From contig JAZNXU010000053.1 in assembly GCA_045594065.1 (NCBI GenBank), positions 1-31,337 on the forward strand: a stretch of DNA of 31,337 bases, read 5' to 3'. Source of the stretch: SIG565 sp045594065. GTDB lineage: Bacteria > Bacillota > Clostridia > Oscillospirales > Acutalibacteraceae. Below the pieces are notes generated by a model. The model ran no database searches and was not told where the DNA came from. It saw only the letters and a list, made by a program, of their open reading frames with translations. Each line of letters opens with the position of its first letter. Position 1 is the first letter of the stretch. This document shows positions 22,314 through 31,125 of the stretch, in pieces. The translations under genes were made by a program, and so were the position numbers.

Positions 22314-23237
22314 ATGATTGAAAATTTTTCAACCGTGGCAGCACAGGTGTTGTCACTTTTTATAATGATACTTATCGGTTTTATTTTGGGCAAAACCAAG
22401 TTACTTACAGAGAATGCCACAAGCAGTATTTCAAACATTATTCTGTATGTTGCAACACCTGCCGCTATTTTGCAGGCATTTGTTACCGAGAGCCGCTCGG
22501 CAGAAAAAACAATTAATTTAGCGCTTGTAGCGCTCTTTGCGATAATTGCACATATTTTCGGCATAATTCTGGCAAAGCTGTTAATACATAATAAACGCGC
22601 CGACACCAATGCCGTACTGCGCTACAGTGTTATTTTTTCGAATTGCGGTTATATGTCATTCCCGCTGCAAAAGGCATTGCTTGGCGATATAGGCGTATTT
22701 TACGGCGCTATGTATGTAGCCGTGTTCAATATCTTTATGTGGAGCTACGGCGCCGCTATTATGAGCAAGGAAAAAAGCTTTGATGTAAAGAAAGCCGTGC
22801 TCAGCCCCTCGGTAATAGCAACGGGACTGTCGGTTATTCTTTATTTGTTGGAGCTTAAATTACCCTCGGTTGCAGGAACGGCGGTAACCGCGCTCAGCAG
22901 CCTTAACACCCCACTACCTATGATAATTATTGGCTATTACCTTTCAACCTCTAACATTTTAAGTGCAATTACCGATAAACGAATTTATCTGTCCAGCGCG
23001 CTTCGCCTTATCGTAATACCCGCGGTTATGATTGGTATTCTACTGCTTTTCGGTGTTCGTGGTGTGCCGCTTATAGCCTGCACCGTAGCCGCCAGCGCGC
23101 CCACCGCCGCTGCCGCTACAATGTTCTCTATTAAATTCGAGCGCGACACTATATGCTCGGTAAACTCAGTAACACTTACCACACTTTTATCTATTATTAC
23201 AATGCCGCTGTTCGTAGCAATCGCTCAGCTTTTTTAA
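22314..23237 (+). CDS. AEC-family (auxin efflux carrier type) transporter
   Basis: 307 residues with about ten hydrophobic helices in two halves. The membrane transport (Mem_trans) family features are the N-terminal FIMILIGFILGKTKLLTENA, the mid-region SNCGYMSFPLQKALLGDIG, and helix-breaking Gly/Pro in symmetrical positions. Bacterial members move organic acids such as malate, or other small anions. The substrate here is unknown. The ribosome site is weak (TTAGGTAG-like), so translation may depend on coupling to the NIF3 gene that ends 9 nt upstream. Confidence 0.93.
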   Translation: MIENFSTVAAQVLSLFIMILIGFILGKTKLLTENATSSISNIILYVATPAAILQAFVTESRSAEKTINLALVALFAIIAHIFGIILAKLLIHNKRADTNAVLRYSVIFSNCGYMSFPLQKALLGDIGVFYGAMYVAVFNIFMWSYGAAIMSKEKSFDVKKAVLSPSVIATGLSVILYLLELKLPSVAGTAVTALSSLNTPLPMIIIGYYLSTSNILSAITDKRIYLSSALRLIVIPAVMIGILLLFGVRGVPLIACTVAASAPTAAAATMFSIKFERDTICSVNSVTLTTLLSIITMPLFVAIAQLF

Positions 23238-23249
23238 GAGGTGCTTTAA

Positions 23250-24311
23250 ATGAAAAGGATATTAAGTTTACTTTTATGCCTTACACTGCTTGTAGGTCTT
23301 GTGGGCTGTAAAAAAACTGAGACTCCGCCCGCCCCTGAGCCGACACCTACACCAAAACCCGTAGTTACCCCCGAGCCTGAGCCTGAGCCCGAAAACACCG
23401 ATTTTACCATTAAGCTTACATTTTTAGGCGATATGCTGCTTGCCTGCCAAAAGGACCAGACAACTGCAGGCAGCTTTAACGAGTACACCAATAAATACCC
23501 CGCTACATACTTTTTAGAAAAGGTACGCAGCTATTTTGAAGAGGACGACTTTACTGTTGCCAACCTTGAAAATGTGCTTACAGATAATAATCTTTCTCCC
23601 ATAGAAAAGGATTACTCACCTGCCTTTTGGTTTAAGGCAAAAACCTCTAATATCGATATTCTCTCCTCTTCGAGCGTTGAGGCAGTGCTTTTAAATAACA
23701 ACCACACAGGCGATTACGGCTACACCGGATTTAATGATACAGTCGATGCCGTAACCGGCGCAGGACTGCAGTACGGCAGTGATAATCAGGTTATCTATTT
23801 CGAGAAAAACGGCTTTAAAATCGGTATTATCTGCACAGGTCTTTGGAGCAGTTGGAACGCAACCGTTGCCGTAAGGCGCCTTGAAGAAATTAAGGAAACC
23901 ACCGATTATCAGATAATCTTCTTCCACGGCGGCACCGAGAAAATCCACGCGCCCGAGCAGATGAAGATTGACGCCGCACACAAGTTTGTTGATAACGGCG
24001 CCGACCTTGTTGTGGGCGGTCATCCGCATGTTTTACAGCCGCGTGAAATATATAACGGCGTTGAAATTATCTATTCCCTCGGTAACTTCTGCTATGGCGG
24101 TCACCGAAGCCCCGAAAACCGCACCGCAATTTACCAAATGGAATTAACCATAACCGAGGATAAGCAGGTTACCGCACAGAAATCCGAAATTATCCCCTGC
24201 TATGTTTACACTGCAAAGGTAAACAACTATCAGCCCGCCGTTATTGAAGATGAAGCACAAAGGCAAAAGGTGCTTGATTTTATGGACGGCAAGGTTGACT
24301 CCCCCGTATAA
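23250..24311 (+). CDS. CapA-family lipoprotein (poly-gamma-glutamate/capsule-associated metallophosphatase fold)
   Basis: 353 residues. The lipoprotein signal peptide MKRILSLLLCLTLLVGLVGC ends at a lipobox cysteine (residue 20), followed by a Pro/Glu linker to about residue 50. The CapA (PgsA) domain then shows LTFLGDMLLA, VANLENVLTD, LNNNHTGDYG, IIFFHGG and VVGGHPHVLQ, the metal-binding residues of a calcineurin-like fold. CapA proteins take part in poly-gamma-glutamate export in bacilli, but most lone copies are uncharacterised. No capB or capC genes are nearby. It is last in the gltX operon and ends at a strong terminator. Confidence 0.93.
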   Translation: MKRILSLLLCLTLLVGLVGCKKTETPPAPEPTPTPKPVVTPEPEPEPENTDFTIKLTFLGDMLLACQKDQTTAGSFNEYTNKYPATYFLEKVRSYFEEDDFTVANLENVLTDNNLSPIEKDYSPAFWFKAKTSNIDILSSSSVEAVLLNNNHTGDYGYTGFNDTVDAVTGAGLQYGSDNQVIYFEKNGFKIGIICTGLWSSWNATVAVRRLEEIKETTDYQIIFFHGGTEKIHAPEQMKIDAAHKFVDNGADLVVGGHPHVLQPREIYNGVEIIYSLGNFCYGGHRSPENRTAIYQMELTITEDKQVTAQKSEIIPCYVYTAKVNNYQPAVIEDEAQRQKVLDFMDGKVDSPV

Positions 24312-24324
24312 AGATATAGCCTAA

Positions 24325-24367
24325 TAAAAAAGTCTATTAAGGAATATATCCTTAATAGACTTTTTTT
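24325..24367. terminator. Bidirectional terminator between the gltX and recG operons
   Basis: The perfect 13-bp stem AGTCTATTAAGGA (24331-24343) with 24349-24361 is flanked by A-run and T-run, and overlaps the recG stop region. It ends both convergent operons. Confidence 0.95.
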
Positions 24368-26378
24368 AGTTTCTGTTTGCATCAGAAAACATCTGCTCTA
24401 TTTGCTCGCGAAGCTTAGGGTGCTTTTCTAATTTCGGGTCGGAGCTCAGCAGCTCTGCCGCCGCCTTTTGAGTTAACACCAAAACCTCGGTATCGGCAAA
24501 AATATCGGCAATTTTAAATTCGGGAAGTCCGTGCTGACGACTGCCCAAAAAGTCGCCGGGGCCTCTGAGTTTTAAATCCTCTTCGGCAATCTTAAAGCCG
24601 TCAAGACTTTTGCAAATAACGCCGAGTCGGGCATTTTCTTTTGGGTCACCCTCACTTATAAATATGCAGGTGCCCTTGTATTTGCCTCTGCCAACACGAC
24701 CTCTAAGCTGATGCAATTGAGAAAGCCCAAAGCTGTCAGCATTCTCTATTACCATAATTGCGGAATTGGGCACATCAATTCCAACCTCGATTACGGTGGT
24801 AGAAATAAGTAAATCTATTTCACCCTCTGAAAACGAGCGCATAACCTTTTCTTTGGCTGCTGCCGACATTTTTCCGTGCAAAAGTCCCAATCGGTAGTTT
24901 TTAAAGCTACCCTCAGCAAGCTGTTTATAAAGGTGCTCTGCCGACATACGCTCACTTTCACCCTCGGCTACCAACGGGCAGACAATATAGCCCTGTCTGC
25001 CCTCGGCAATATGCTTCTTTATATAGTTATATGCCCGTTCTCTGAGTTCCCCACTTACGGCATAGCTCTCAATCGGCGCGCGGCCCTTTGGATACTCATC
25101 AATAATACTGATTTTAAGGTCACCGTAGAGCGTTAGAGCTAAGGTGCGCGGAATAGGTGTTGCCGACATTACAAGCGTGTGCGGGCTATCCCCCAACAAT
25201 CCGAGTGCCGCACGCTGATTAACACCAAAACGGTGCTGCTCATCGGTTATAACAAGTCCTATATTACGGAATTTAAGGTCAGCAAAAATTACGGCGTGGG
25301 TACCCACAATTATATCTGCCCTACCCTCGCTTGCGGCTTCAATTATCTGCCGCTTTTCCTTTGCCTTTGTGTTAGAGGTCAGCAAACAGCAATTAATTCC
25401 GCTACCCTCAAAAAAGTGGGAGAGCGTAGCAAAATGCTGCTCGGCTAAAATCTGTGTGGGCGCCATTAGCACCGCCTGATAGCCGTTTTTCACAGCAGAG
25501 AAAATTAGCGCCGCGGCTACGAGTGTTTTACCGCTTCCAACATCCCCCTGCAAAAGCCTGTTCATTGGTGCACCGCTTTTCATATCGGCTAGGGCTTCTT
25601 TAACCGCTCTTCTTTGCGCACCCGTTGGGTTAAAGGGTAACGCCGTATAAAACTCCTCGGAATAATCGTGCGCAATATTTACCTTTGTGTCACCGCGGTG
25701 AACATTGCCGAAATACTGCATACCGCTCTGCATTAAAAACAGTTCTTCAAAGCACAGGCGCCGTTTAGCCCGTTCAAGACTTTCCCGACTTTTCGGGAAA
25801 TGAATATTGCGAATGGCATAGCCTATATCGCAAAGTCCATACTCATTTAGTATGCTTTGCGGCATATACTCAGTAAAATCGGCGGCGTCAATAGCCGTTT
25901 TAATAAGCTTTCTGAGCGTTGCCGAGGTTATACCCTCGGTGGCTTTGTAAACAGGCATTATAATATTGTAGTTATCGGGGTAAATCTCGGGTGAAGACAT
26001 TTCTTTAGCATAAATTCCTCCCGTGATTTTACCGTAGAACAGGTAGCTGCCGCCTACGCGCAGCTGTTTTGCTAAATATTTCGTGTTAAAAAGGGTAACA
26101 TTTAAAATTTCGCCGTCTGCCTTAACGCTAAACTTATAAAGCGTCATATTCTTGCGAATAAAATGCTCGGTAACGGGTGTTACAATCTCACCCTTTATGC
26201 AATATGTACCCTCTAGCAATATCTCCGACAGGGGTGTAATTTCGGATAAATCCTTATACTGCCTAGGATAAAAAGACAAAAGAGCATCGACCGAAGAGAT
26301 GCCGAGCTTTTTTAAAAGCTCGGCTCTTTTCTCGCCAACACCCTTTAAATATCTGATTTCTTTAATGCCCCGTAACAT
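24366..26378 (-). CDS. recG: ATP-dependent DNA helicase RecG
   Basis: 670 residues, close to the usual length. An N-terminal wedge (OB-fold) domain (GTYCIKGEIVTPV region) precedes the SF2 helicase motifs: Walker A GDVGSGKT, motif II ITDEQHRFGV, motif III VMSATPIPRTL, and motif VI QLRGRVGRGKYKG. It ends with the RecG-typical GPGDFLGSRQHGLPEFKIAD. RecG regresses stalled replication forks and processes Holliday and R-loop structures. It is last in the ymdB-SBP-asp23-fakA-recG operon, 12 nt after the fakA-like gene. The order asp23-like, fakA-like, recG is common in Firmicutes. Confidence 0.98.
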   Translation of the reverse strand: MLRGIKEIRYLKGVGEKRAELLKKLGISSVDALLSFYPRQYKDLSEITPLSEILLEGTYCIKGEIVTPVTEHFIRKNMTLYKFSVKADGEILNVTLFNTKYLAKQLRVGGSYLFYGKITGGIYAKEMSSPEIYPDNYNIIMPVYKATEGITSATLRKLIKTAIDAADFTEYMPQSILNEYGLCDIGYAIRNIHFPKSRESLERAKRRLCFEELFLMQSGMQYFGNVHRGDTKVNIAHDYSEEFYTALPFNPTGAQRRAVKEALADMKSGAPMNRLLQGDVGSGKTLVAAALIFSAVKNGYQAVLMAPTQILAEQHFATLSHFFEGSGINCCLLTSNTKAKEKRQIIEAASEGRADIIVGTHAVIFADLKFRNIGLVITDEQHRFGVNQRAALGLLGDSPHTLVMSATPIPRTLALTLYGDLKISIIDEYPKGRAPIESYAVSGELRERAYNYIKKHIAEGRQGYIVCPLVAEGESERMSAEHLYKQLAEGSFKNYRLGLLHGKMSAAAKEKVMRSFSEGEIDLLISTTVIEVGIDVPNSAIMVIENADSFGLSQLHQLRGRVGRGKYKGTCIFISEGDPKENARLGVICKSLDGFKIAEEDLKLRGPGDFLGSRQHGLPEFKIADIFADTEVLVLTQKAAAELLSSDPKLEKHPKLREQIEQMFSDANRN

Positions 26379-26390
26379 TACTGTATTTCC

Positions 26391-28067
26391 TTATTCAACA
26401 GAAATGATGAAATAATAAATCGGCTGACCACCGTTAATCAAGGTGATTTCAACCTTATTACCGAATTTCTCCTGAAGCTCTGCCTCAATCTCGGCTGCCT
26501 GCTCGTCAGACACATCCTCACCGTAAATAAGGGTTAGGAATGCACTGTCCTTTTTAAGCATTTGTTTTACAAGCTTTTGCATTGTCCTGCTCATATCGGT
26601 ATCGGTAAAGGAAACCTTACCGTTTTCAAGCGCTAAAAGCTCACCCTCTTTGATATTATGACCGTCAAAGTTGGAGTTTCTTGCGGCAAATGTAACCTGA
26701 CCCGTAGAAATAGCCTCATAAGCCTTAGACATAGCAATAGCATTTTCGTCATCGCTCATTTCGGGAATGTAGTTAAGCATTGCGGTAATTCCCTGCGGAA
26801 CGGTGCGGGTATGAAGAACTATAACCTTGCGTGTTGCAAGCGAAATAGTCTGCTCAGCCGCCATTATTATGTTCTTATTGTTAGGCAGAACAAATACTGT
26901 TTCTGCAGGGGTAGCCTCAACGGCACGAAGAATATCGTCGGTGCTCGGGTTCATTGTCTGACCGCCCGATACAACGGTATCAACACCTAAATCCTTAAAC
27001 AGCTGTTCAAGACCTGCACCCGCACTTACCGACACAAAGCCAACGGGCTTAGTTGGTGTAACGGGCTTAATAACCTCGGTGCGCTCAAGATTTTTAGAAG
27101 CCTTTTTCGGTCTCTCGGAAGCATCGTGCTTCTGTCTTTCGTGCTGGTCACGCATATTCTCAATCTTAAGCTTTACAAGCTGACCAAAGGTAATAGCCTC
27201 TTCTAAAGCCTTACCGGGGTGGTCGGTATGAACATGTACCTTAATGATTTCTTCATCATCAACCACTACAACGCAATCACCAATAGTTTCAAGGAAGCTT
27301 CTAAGCTCTGCAGGCTCGCGGGTGGATTCTTCCGAACGGTTTACAATAAATTCGGTGCAGTAGGTAAAGGTGATTTCACCCTCAAACTCACCTGCGGCAT
27401 TTCTGCTTTCTTCCTCTTCGGGCTCTTCGGTAGTGGAAGCTGCGTTAGATGCAATAATAACGCCGTTCTTAAACACCGAGTACATACCCTCTAAAATTAC
27501 AACAAAGCCTCTACCACCTGCGTCAACAACGCCTGCCTTTTTAAGCACGGGTAAAAGCTCGGGGGTCTGAGCGAGTGCTACATTTGCACCCTCCATAGCC
27601 GCCTCGAAAACTTCGAGTGCGTTTTTGCCCTCGTTATAAGCCTTTTCTGCATATTCCGATGCCACTCTCGCAACAGTTAAAATGGTGCCCTCTGTAGGCT
27701 TCATAACTGCCTTGTAAGCAGCCTCAACGCCAAGCTTGAAAGCTTCTTTTAGGTTCTCTGCAGTAACCTCTTCAGCATCCTTAAGACCCTTTGAAATACC
27801 GCGGAATAAAAGCGAAGTTATAACGCCTGAGTTACCTCTGGCGCCTCTGAGTAAAGCTGATGCTGTAACAGCGGCAACCTTACCGGCGGGTTCATTATCA
27901 AGCTTTTCTAGCTCTCTTGCGGCGTTAGCAATACTAAGCGACATATTAGTTCCTGTATCGCCGTCAGGCACTGGGAACACATTTAAATCATCAACCTGCT
28001 TACGGTTGTTGGCAATATTGTTAGCCGCTGAAATAACCGCATCGCGTAAGACGTTTCCGTTGAACAA
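26391..28067 (-). CDS. FakA-like DAK2-domain protein (fatty acid kinase subunit)
   Basis: The start chosen is TTG at 28067, with AAGGAG 9 nt upstream; a TTG at 28076 abuts that site and is less likely. At about 558 residues it has an N-terminal DhaL/DAK2 ATP-binding domain with LNVFPVPDGDTGTNMSLS and ALLRGARGNSGVI, where the Asp residues bind Mg-ATP. A middle domain follows, and then a C-terminal DegV-like DUF1949/FakA region (FVLPNNKNIIMAAEQ). With a FakB fatty-acid-binding partner, FakA phosphorylates exogenous fatty acids for membrane lipid synthesis. No fakB is in the window. It lies between asp23-like and recG, as in many Firmicutes (YloV position). Confidence 0.95.
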   Translation of the reverse strand: MFNGNVLRDAVISAANNIANNRKQVDDLNVFPVPDGDTGTNMSLSIANAARELEKLDNEPAGKVAAVTASALLRGARGNSGVITSLLFRGISKGLKDAEEVTAENLKEAFKLGVEAAYKAVMKPTEGTILTVARVASEYAEKAYNEGKNALEVFEAAMEGANVALAQTPELLPVLKKAGVVDAGGRGFVVILEGMYSVFKNGVIIASNAASTTEEPEEEESRNAAGEFEGEITFTYCTEFIVNRSEESTREPAELRSFLETIGDCVVVVDDEEIIKVHVHTDHPGKALEEAITFGQLVKLKIENMRDQHERQKHDASERPKKASKNLERTEVIKPVTPTKPVGFVSVSAGAGLEQLFKDLGVDTVVSGGQTMNPSTDDILRAVEATPAETVFVLPNNKNIIMAAEQTISLATRKVIVLHTRTVPQGITAMLNYIPEMSDDENAIAMSKAYEAISTGQVTFAARNSNFDGHNIKEGELLALENGKVSFTDTDMSRTMQKLVKQMLKKDSAFLTLIYGEDVSDEQAAEIEAELQEKFGNKVEITLINGGQPIYYFIISVE

Positions 28068-28100
28068 ATAAAACAACTCCTTTTCAAAAAAAGACTAAAG

Positions 28101-28451
28101 CTAATCTTTAATACCGTCAACCTTAACGGTTATTTTATCTACAGTTATGCCTGTGGATTCTGCAATCACAAACTTAACCTTGTGAACTATACTTTTTGCT
28201 ATTGCATTTATGTTCATACCGTAGGTAACTATAATATGAAGCTCTACCGAAATTTTATCGGAGTCGCCCTTTACTATAATACCCTTATCGGCATAATCCT
28301 TTTTAGAGAACACGCTGAAAATGCGCTGCCTTTTTCCGCTGGGCACCATACCTACAACACCGTAGCAGGAAGTTACCGCGGAGCCTATAAGCTTAGAAAG
28401 GTATTCATAAGAAATTTCAATCGTGCCAAGCCTTGTCTCATAAGATATCAT
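28101..28451 (-). CDS. Asp23/Gls24-family protein (YloU-like)
   Basis: 116 residues of the Asp23/Gls24 family: EISYEYLSKLIGSAVTSCYG at the N-terminus and VELHIIVTYGMNINAIAKSI in the middle. Members are small cytosolic or membrane-associated proteins linked to alkaline and envelope stress, and they almost always precede the FakA/YloV gene. GGGAGG precedes the ATG. The gene starts 18 nt after the solute-binding protein gene, so it belongs to the same operon. Confidence 0.95.
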   Translation of the reverse strand: MISYETRLGTIEISYEYLSKLIGSAVTSCYGVVGMVPSGKRQRIFSVFSKKDYADKGIIVKGDSDKISVELHIIVTYGMNINAIAKSIVHKVKFVIAESTGITVDKITVKVDGIKD

Positions 28452-28469
28452 AAAAAATCCTCCCTGATT

Positions 28470-30059
28470 TTATTTTATATTTATATTTTCAAATCCGAAA
28501 AATATATCACTTGAAGATGCCGCATTATTAACATCAAGCTTATTGCTGCAGAAAAGCACGCCTGTTCTGTAGCAAATAGGAATTATCGGCATTTCCGAAA
28601 TAGCGGTTACGGCAATATCTTGAATACTGCCTACCCCACTGTAGTACGACTCTATAAGAGCTTCAAGCGCCGCCGCTTGGGGCTGCTCTATAGGAGTATC
28701 CTCTGCTGTTTCTTTAGTGTTGGTTTTTTTACCGTCGTCCTTTTTCGGTATACCGTAGGCCACCGCGCCGCCCGCCGTTACAAGCGGAGAAATATCCATA
28801 TTATAAGGAATATTAACCTCGGCGATATAAAGCTCAAACTGACCTGCCGCTAAAAGCTCTGTATACCTCGCATAGGATACCGCATTCACATTAACTTTAA
28901 TTCCCACAGCCGAAAGCTGAGAGGCTATAAGGTTTGCAGCACCCAGCCTAAAGGTATTTTCTTCATTTACAAGCAGGGTTAATTCGAGCGGTTTGCCCGA
29001 TGCGGTTTTAAAATAACCGTCACTCTCTTTACTATTATAACCAATTTCACCCAAATTCTCAATAGCTATTTTTTGATTTGCAGTATTTTCTATACTTTGA
29101 ACGCTCAAAACAGTCTTCCAATTTGGGGAAAATACGCCCGCCGCAGGCTGCGCATTGTTATAATAGCCCTGTTCGCATATAACATTTCTGTCAAGTGCCG
29201 CCGAAATCGCATGGCGCATATTCGAGCTTTTTAAAACCGCGGAGTTCAAATTAACGCCCAGATAAACCAAGTTATTAAGCGCAACATTCACCCTGCTTCC
29301 GCTCATTCTTATAATGTTGCAGTCGGATAAATCGGTGTAGTAATAGTCAATCGCACCGATTTCAACCGAATGCGCAAGCGATTCGCTGTCTGGCGCGTTT
29401 ACAAGGCTTATATTCTCAATATTCACCCGTCCACCGTGCCAATTTTTATTGGAAACCAGCCCGCTCTGCTCTGAATTCAGTATGTATCTTCCGCAACCTA
29501 CAGGGGTTAAGAAAACATTATCCTCATTCTTTAGTTGGTCGGTGCCTATTTTAATAATCGGGAATGTAAGCAGGCTCGCAGCATATGGGTCCGCCTTGCT
29601 CAGCTTGAAAATTACCGATGAAGAATCCCTCACTTCAGCAGAAAGCACAGTTGACAGCAACGCCTTATACCTTTGAGTGGAATTCTTTGCAAGATTAAAG
29701 GAATAAACAACATCCTCGGCAGTAAGCGCCGAACCGTCGGTAAAATTGGCAGATTTAAGGGTAACAACACAGCTAAGCCCATTAAGCTCCGTAGTCGCCG
29801 CCAGAACATTCACCGTTTCAAAATTAGCATTGATTTTAACAAGCGGGTCAAAAAGCAAGGAGCATAAATTTCGGTTGAGAGTAGTTTTAGTTGTGTACGG
29901 ATTAAAGGTATCAGCAGAATTATATGCCAAATTCACAGTACTGCCGCCGCTCGGCTTAGCACCACCGCTGCTTTGCGGGTCGTTTGTCTTATTTGCGCCG
30001 CAGGCAGTAAAAGTAAATGAAATAACAATCGCCAAAACAAGAGCTAAAAGCCTTTTCAA
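28470..30059 (-). CDS. Family 5 extracellular solute-binding lipoprotein
   Basis: The TTG at 30059 is chosen: GGAGG lies 8 nt upstream and the product opens with the lipoprotein signal MKRLLALVLAIVISFTFTAC (lipid-modified Cys 20). The GTG at 30068 would overlap the ribosome site. The mature protein follows the SBP_bac_5 fold used by oligopeptide and nickel ABC systems (SADTFNPYTT near the start, ALTAEDVVYSFNLAK, GCGRYIL, MRHAISAALDRNVI). A Lys/Glu/Thr-rich insertion (about residues 443-460) interrupts the C-terminal part. No permease or ATPase genes for peptide uptake are next to it, so it is an orphan binding protein. It sits between ymdB and asp23, an unusual place. Confidence 0.93.
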   Translation of the reverse strand: MKRLLALVLAIVISFTFTACGANKTNDPQSSGGAKPSGGSTVNLAYNSADTFNPYTTKTTLNRNLCSLLFDPLVKINANFETVNVLAATTELNGLSCVVTLKSANFTDGSALTAEDVVYSFNLAKNSTQRYKALLSTVLSAEVRDSSSVIFKLSKADPYAASLLTFPIIKIGTDQLKNEDNVFLTPVGCGRYILNSEQSGLVSNKNWHGGRVNIENISLVNAPDSESLAHSVEIGAIDYYYTDLSDCNIIRMSGSRVNVALNNLVYLGVNLNSAVLKSSNMRHAISAALDRNVICEQGYYNNAQPAAGVFSPNWKTVLSVQSIENTANQKIAIENLGEIGYNSKESDGYFKTASGKPLELTLLVNEENTFRLGAANLIASQLSAVGIKVNVNAVSYARYTELLAAGQFELYIAEVNIPYNMDISPLVTAGGAVAYGIPKKDDGKKTNTKETAEDTPIEQPQAAALEALIESYYSGVGSIQDIAVTAISEMPIIPICYRTGVLFCSNKLDVNNAASSSDIFFGFENINIK

Positions 30060-30105
30060 TCCGTTCACCTCCCTAAGTTGACAAAAAGTAATTAGTTTAT
30101 TTTCG

Positions 30106-30888
30106 TCAGCCTATATAAATTCTTTTAATTTCAGTTACCTTTCCCGTAACATCATCGACTGTAAATACACAGGCGTTAAGTATGCACTCGCCGTCCGCAA
30201 GGGAAAATTTCTGCATATTTTTATCTTTAAGTCGCGAAATTATTATATCACTTCGAACACCCAAAACCGAGTGCTTAGGTCCCGTCATTCCAAGGTCGGT
30301 AATGTAGCCCGTGCCCAAAGGCAGTATCTGCTCATCGGCCGTCTGAATGTGGGTGTGTGTACCGAAAAATACCGATACCCTACCGTCTAAATAAAGTCCT
30401 AAAGCGCGTTTCTCGCTGGTCGCCTCGGCGTGAAAATCCACAATTATTATCCGCGCACCGTCAGCCCTTGCGCGTTCAATCAGTATGTCCGCCGCTAAAA
30501 ACGGGTTTTCGGCATTTAAAGAGTCAAGAAAAATCCTGCCCGATAAATTAATTACTGCTACGAGGCTCCGCCCCATATCGTAAAGGCAGTACCCACTGCC
30601 AAACTCAGCCTCAGGCAGATTATCAGGTCGCAACAGGTAAGGGTTTTCGTCAAGCAGCGGATAAACCTCCTGCCGCCTTAGCGTGTGGTTACCACCCGTA
30701 ATAATGTCAGCACCATAACAAAAAAGCGCCTCGGCACTTTCCTTTGTAATGCCGTTGCCGTCCGCCGAGTTCTCACCGTTTATAACGGTTAGGTCAACCT
30801 TATACTGCTGTTTTAAAGATGGAAGTATTCGCCCTACCGTGTCGCATCCTATACTGCCGCAAACATCGCCAACACATAGAATATTCAA
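30106..30888 (-). CDS. ymdB: YmdB-family metallophosphoesterase (2',3'-cyclic nucleotide phosphodiesterase)
   Basis: The start at TTG 30888 is favoured because GGGGG lies 8-9 nt upstream and the product then begins with NILCVGDVCG as in relatives; an ATG at 30903 is only ~10 nt from the predicted transcript start and has no ribosome site. The ~260-residue protein carries the TIGR00282 metal-binding motifs VGDV, NGENSADGNG, GGNHTL, VDFHAEATSEK and GTHTHIQTADEQIL. In B. subtilis YmdB hydrolyses cyclic nucleotides and influences biofilm formation and motility. It is first in the five-gene operon and has a clear promoter. The usual neighbour rny (RNase Y) is not present here. Confidence 0.95.
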   Translation of the reverse strand: MNILCVGDVCGSIGCDTVGRILPSLKQQYKVDLTVINGENSADGNGITKESAEALFCYGADIITGGNHTLRRQEVYPLLDENPYLLRPDNLPEAEFGSGYCLYDMGRSLVAVINLSGRIFLDSLNAENPFLAADILIERARADGARIIIVDFHAEATSEKRALGLYLDGRVSVFFGTHTHIQTADEQILPLGTGYITDLGMTGPKHSVLGVRSDIIISRLKDKNMQKFSLADGECILNACVFTVDDVTGKVTEIKRIYIG

Positions 30889-30919
30889 ACCGCACACCCC
30901 CATCAAAGCATATATGTCT

Positions 30920-30947
30920 ATTATACACTAAAACATAGATTTTTCAA
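30920..30947 (-). promoter_or_regulatory. Promoter of the ymdB-recG operon
   Basis: On the minus strand TTGAAA (30947-30942) and TATAAT (30925-30920) have a 16-nt spacer. Transcription should begin near 30913. Confidence 0.8.
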
Positions 30948-30959
30948 TATAAATTTCAG

Positions 30960-30988
30960 TTGACAAATTTTTATCTTTCATTTATAAT
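30960..30988 (+). promoter_or_regulatory. Perfect consensus promoter upstream of the tRNA-Pro region
   Basis: TTGACA (30960-30965) and TATAAT (30983-30988) with a 17-nt spacer, diverging from the ymdB promoter. Strength of this kind is typical for stable RNA genes. Confidence 0.88.
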
Positions 30989-30994
30989 TAATAA

Positions 30995-31064
30995 CTGCAC
31001 AGTAAGTGTGTACCCACCTATCAAGGTGTGGCACTCGTCGGACCAGTGAACGAGGCCCATTTTT
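30995..31064 (+). ncRNA. Candidate small RNA or tRNA-operon leader with two hairpins
   Basis: Right after the perfect promoter, CACCT (31015-31019) pairs with AGGTG (31024-31028) around ATCA. GGC (31030-31032) plus CTCGT (31034-31038) then pairs with ACGAG plus GCC (31050-31057), with one bulged A and an 11-nt loop. Five T residues follow (31060-31064), giving a terminator-like end. The segment TATCAAGGTGTGGCAC resembles the start of the tRNA-Pro gene downstream (TATCGAGGTGTGGCGC), so part of it may derive from a tRNA copy. The family is unknown. Confidence 0.45.
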
Positions 31065-31088
31065 CAAATTTCACAAGCAACTTAATAT

Positions 31089-31125
31089 CGAGGTGTGGCG
31101 CAGTTGGTAGCGCACTAGTTTTGGG
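31089..31125 (+). pseudogene. Truncated tRNA-Pro(UGG): 5' 37 nt only
   Basis: Positions 31089-31125 are identical to the first 37 nt of the tRNA-Pro gene at 31288 (acceptor strand CGAGGTG, D-arm GCGC/GCGC, 5' anticodon strand CTAGT and loop TTTGGG). Identity stops after the base 3' of the anticodon: the next base is T instead of A38, and no 3' half (anticodon 3' strand, T-arm or acceptor 3' strand) is found in the following 160 nt. The upstream flank TTAATAT is shared too. This fragment cannot give a working tRNA. Confidence 0.85.
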
